A model generated the notes under the pieces. The model made no database searches. It had not been told where the DNA came from and was given only the letters and a program-made list of their open reading frames with translations. A DNA stretch of 6,038 nucleotides from Bacillota bacterium. GTDB taxonomy: Bacteria; Bacillota; Clostridia; Acetivibrionales; DSM-1351. Every line of letters begins with the position of its first letter. Position 1 is the stretch's first letter. Location: positions 1-6,038 of the forward strand of contig JAEYNY010000108.1 of the NCBI GenBank assembly GCA_023412275.1, read 5' to 3'. The translations under genes and the position numbers were made by a program. Shown one piece after another: positions 4,094 to 6,038 of this stretch.

Positions 4094-6038
4094 ATGTATT
4101 TAAGAAAACTTGAAATACAAGGATTTAAATCATTTGCAGATAAAATATCACTTGATTTTAATAGCGGTATAACAGCAGTTGTAGGGCCCAATGGTAGCGG
4201 AAAAAGCAATATCGGTGATGCTGTTAGATGGGTACTCGGTGAACAGAGTGCAAAAACATTAAGAGGAAGCAAGATGGAGGACGTAATTTTTGCAGGTACT
4301 GAACACAGAAAACCGGTTGGGTTTGCAGAGGTATCATTGACTATTGATAATGATGATAATTATCTTCCGGTGTCCTACAGTGAAGTAACCATTACAAGAA
4401 GAGTATACCGTTCGGGAGAAAGTGAATATTACATAAATAAGACATCATGTCGTCTTAAAGATATACATGAACTGTTTTTAGATACAGGAATAGGCAGGGA
4501 CGGATATTCAATAATCGGACAGGGTAGAGTTGATGAAATACTCAGTACCAAATCAGAAGACAGAAGGCTTATCTTTGAAGAGGCCTCCGGTATAATGAAA
4601 TATAAAGTAAGAAAACAGGATGCAGAGAGAAAGCTTGACCTTACTGAACAAAACCTTGTACGCATAAATGATATTATTAATGAACTTGAGTCTCAATTAG
4701 AGCCTTTAAGAGAACAGTCGGAAGCAGCCAAAAAATACCTTACCTTACGTGAAAACCTTAAAGAGCTCGAAGTTAATGTCTATCTTAATAATATAGACAA
4801 GTTAAAGGAAAAAATAAAAGAGTATGAGAACCAATTTAAAGATATAAGAGATAATATAGAGGCAGAAGAGCGAAGACTGAGGAGTATTACTACTCAAAAT
4901 CAACAAAAGACTGAACTCCTTAAAAATCTTGATGAGCAGATAACAGAAGCAAGAGGAAAGTTCTATATTATTGAGGCAAATCTTGAAAAGAACAGTTCTG
5001 AGGTTAAGCTAAAAAATGAAAAAATAAACAGCCTTGATGGGAACATTGTACGATTAAAGGAAGAAACCTCAGAAATCAGTTCAAAACTAGAATTATTAGA
5101 CACAGAAGAGAAGAGCCGCCAGAAAAAAATAGAATACTTAAATGGCCAGTATAATGATTTTTCCAAAAAACTTGAAAAATATCAATCTGAACTTGACGAA
5201 ATTCTGTCAACTCTGGATGAAAGTGAACGACACATTGAAATGCTAAAATCCGGTATTATGGACAAGCTTGATATTCAATCTGACAAAAGGACTCAGATAA
5301 ATAATATAAAAAATCATATAGAAAACATGAGAAAAAGGCAAAACTCCATAGGTACAGAAATTTACTCCTTGAAGCTTGAAAAAGACAAGGACAATATGAA
5401 AAAAGAGGACTTGATTGAAAGTATAAGAAATACTTCCACTCTTATAAAACATTCAAGTGAAAAAATAAATGAATTAAATAACGAGAAGACAGAACTTAAA
5501 GGAACTCTGGCTGAACTGGAAAAACAGCACGGAAATGTAAGGACTGATATTCAGGTAAAAACCTCCAGACACAAGATGCTTAAAGATATGGAAAACAGTA
5601 TGGAGGGATACAGCAGAAGTGTAAAGGAAGTAATGACTGCCTGCAGGCAATCACCGGATTTGGGCAAAGGGATACACGGCACAATCGCACAGTTGGTAGA
5701 AGTAGATAAGAAATATGAAACAGCTATAGAAATGACTCTTGGCAGTGCATTGCAGAACATAGTTACATCATCTGAAGATGATGCAAAGAAAGCCATAGAA
5801 TTCCTTAAAAGGAATAGAGTGGGAAGAGCTACTTTTCTGCCTATCACATCTGTTAAAGGAAAACGTCTTGACGATAGTACTTTACGGAAATTGGAAGGTT
5901 GTCAGGGCTTTTGTGGTGTTGCTTCAGACCTAGTAACCAGCGATCCGGCATATAACGGGATTGTTCTAAACCTGTTGGGAAGGGTTGTAGTAACAGAAAA
6001 TTTGGATAGTGGAATCAGCATAGCCAGAAAATTCGGCT
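4094..6038 (+). CDS. smc: Chromosome segregation/condensation ATPase SMC (N-terminal part)
   Basis: The frame is open from ATG 4094 to the window edge (648 codons) without a stop; full-length bacterial SMC is about 1,190 residues. It begins MYLRKLEIQGFKSFADK, the invariant SMC N-terminus. Walker A is GPNGSGKSN (31-39, Lys37), the Q-loop Gln51 lies in LGEQSAKTLRG, and Arg57 is the expected ATPase arginine. RRLIFEEASGIMKYK (157-171) ends the N-terminal head. Residues about 172-515 are a long Glu/Lys/Leu-rich coiled coil. From about 523, GKGIHGTIAQLVEV and later segments are the dimerising hinge, which the window cuts. Walker B and the signature motif lie outside. SMC with ScpA and ScpB organises and helps separate chromosomes on the nucleoid. 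AGGGG (4083-4087) lies 6 bases before the start. No strong promoter is visible in the 153-base gap; TTGGCA near 4041 lacks a good -10. Confidence 0.97.
   Translation, partial: MYLRKLEIQGFKSFADKISLDFNSGITAVVGPNGSGKSNIGDAVRWVLGEQSAKTLRGSKMEDVIFAGTEHRKPVGFAEVSLTIDNDDNYLPVSYSEVTITRRVYRSGESEYYINKTSCRLKDIHELFLDTGIGRDGYSIIGQGRVDEILSTKSEDRRLIFEEASGIMKYKVRKQDAERKLDLTEQNLVRINDIINELESQLEPLREQSEAAKKYLTLRENLKELEVNVYLNNIDKLKEKIKEYENQFKDIRDNIEAEERRLRSITTQNQQKTELLKNLDEQITEARGKFYIIEANLEKNSSEVKLKNEKINSLDGNIVRLKEETSEISSKLELLDTEEKSRQKKIEYLNGQYNDFSKKLEKYQSELDEILSTLDESERHIEMLKSGIMDKLDIQSDKRTQINNIKNHIENMRKRQNSIGTEIYSLKLEKDKDNMKKEDLIESIRNTSTLIKHSSEKINELNNEKTELKGTLAELEKQHGNVRTDIQVKTSRHKMLKDMENSMEGYSRSVKEVMTACRQSPDLGKGIHGTIAQLVEVDKKYETAIEMTLGSALQNIVTSSEDDAKKAIEFLKRNRVGRATFLPITSVKGKRLDDSTLRKLEGCQGFCGVASDLVTSDPAYNGIVLNLLGRVVVTENLDSGISIARKFG

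Noticed and set aside
4075..5847. Several - strand open frames within smc
   Set aside because: All are antisense shadows; the smc frame is continuous and its protein motifs are unmistakable.

Overview
The window looks like chromosomal DNA of an AT-rich, endospore-forming anaerobe of the Clostridia. A Ruminiclostridium / Clostridium cellulolyticum-like organism is my guess, not something I could test. The evidence is a clear SpoVS sporulation protein, strong AGGAGG ribosome binding sites, AT-rich intergenic DNA, a ferredoxin-type aldo/keto reductase, and sporulation-type promoters (sigma-H-like and sigma-K-like).

Layout. Bases 1-50 may hold the last codons of an unidentified + strand gene. 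At 92-120 there is a very good sigma-H-type promoter, followed by a short leader hairpin and spoVS (187-447, +). spoVS ends at a strong intrinsic terminator (465-495) that touches the stop codon of the convergent gene, an Fe/Mn superoxide dismutase (494-1165, -). Upstream of the dismutase, on the same strand and separated from it by its own terminator (1286-1323), lies a small Met-, Gln-, Arg- and Gly-rich protein (1348-1764, -). A sigma-K-like promoter (1795-1822) precedes it, so I read it as a candidate spore coat or spore-associated protein. Divergently, a near-consensus housekeeping promoter (1875-1903, +) drives a two-gene operon: an FMN nitroreductase-family protein (1992-2756) overlapping by 7 bases an aldo/keto reductase with a C-terminal two-cluster iron-sulfur domain (2750-3940). 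After an intergenic stretch with a perfect 16-bp hairpin (3997-4035), the chromosome condensation ATPase gene smc begins (4094) and runs off the end of the window inside its hinge domain.

How the genes may work together. The left 1.8 kb has a sporulation flavour. SpoVS acts early. The small protein appears to be under late mother-cell control. Superoxide dismutase is known in Bacillus subtilis to take part in coat assembly, so a functional link with the adjacent coat-like protein is possible but inferred. The nitroreductase and aldo/keto reductase pair is probably a translationally coupled redox module using FMN, nicotinamide and Fe-S centres, with unknown substrate. smc is a housekeeping gene that probably belongs to a separate unit.

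I see no CRISPR array, insertion sequence, phage gene, tRNA or rRNA. The most unusual item is the small Met/Arg/Gly-rich protein with its sigma-K-like promoter beside a superoxide dismutase. I do not see a clearly new multi-gene system here.
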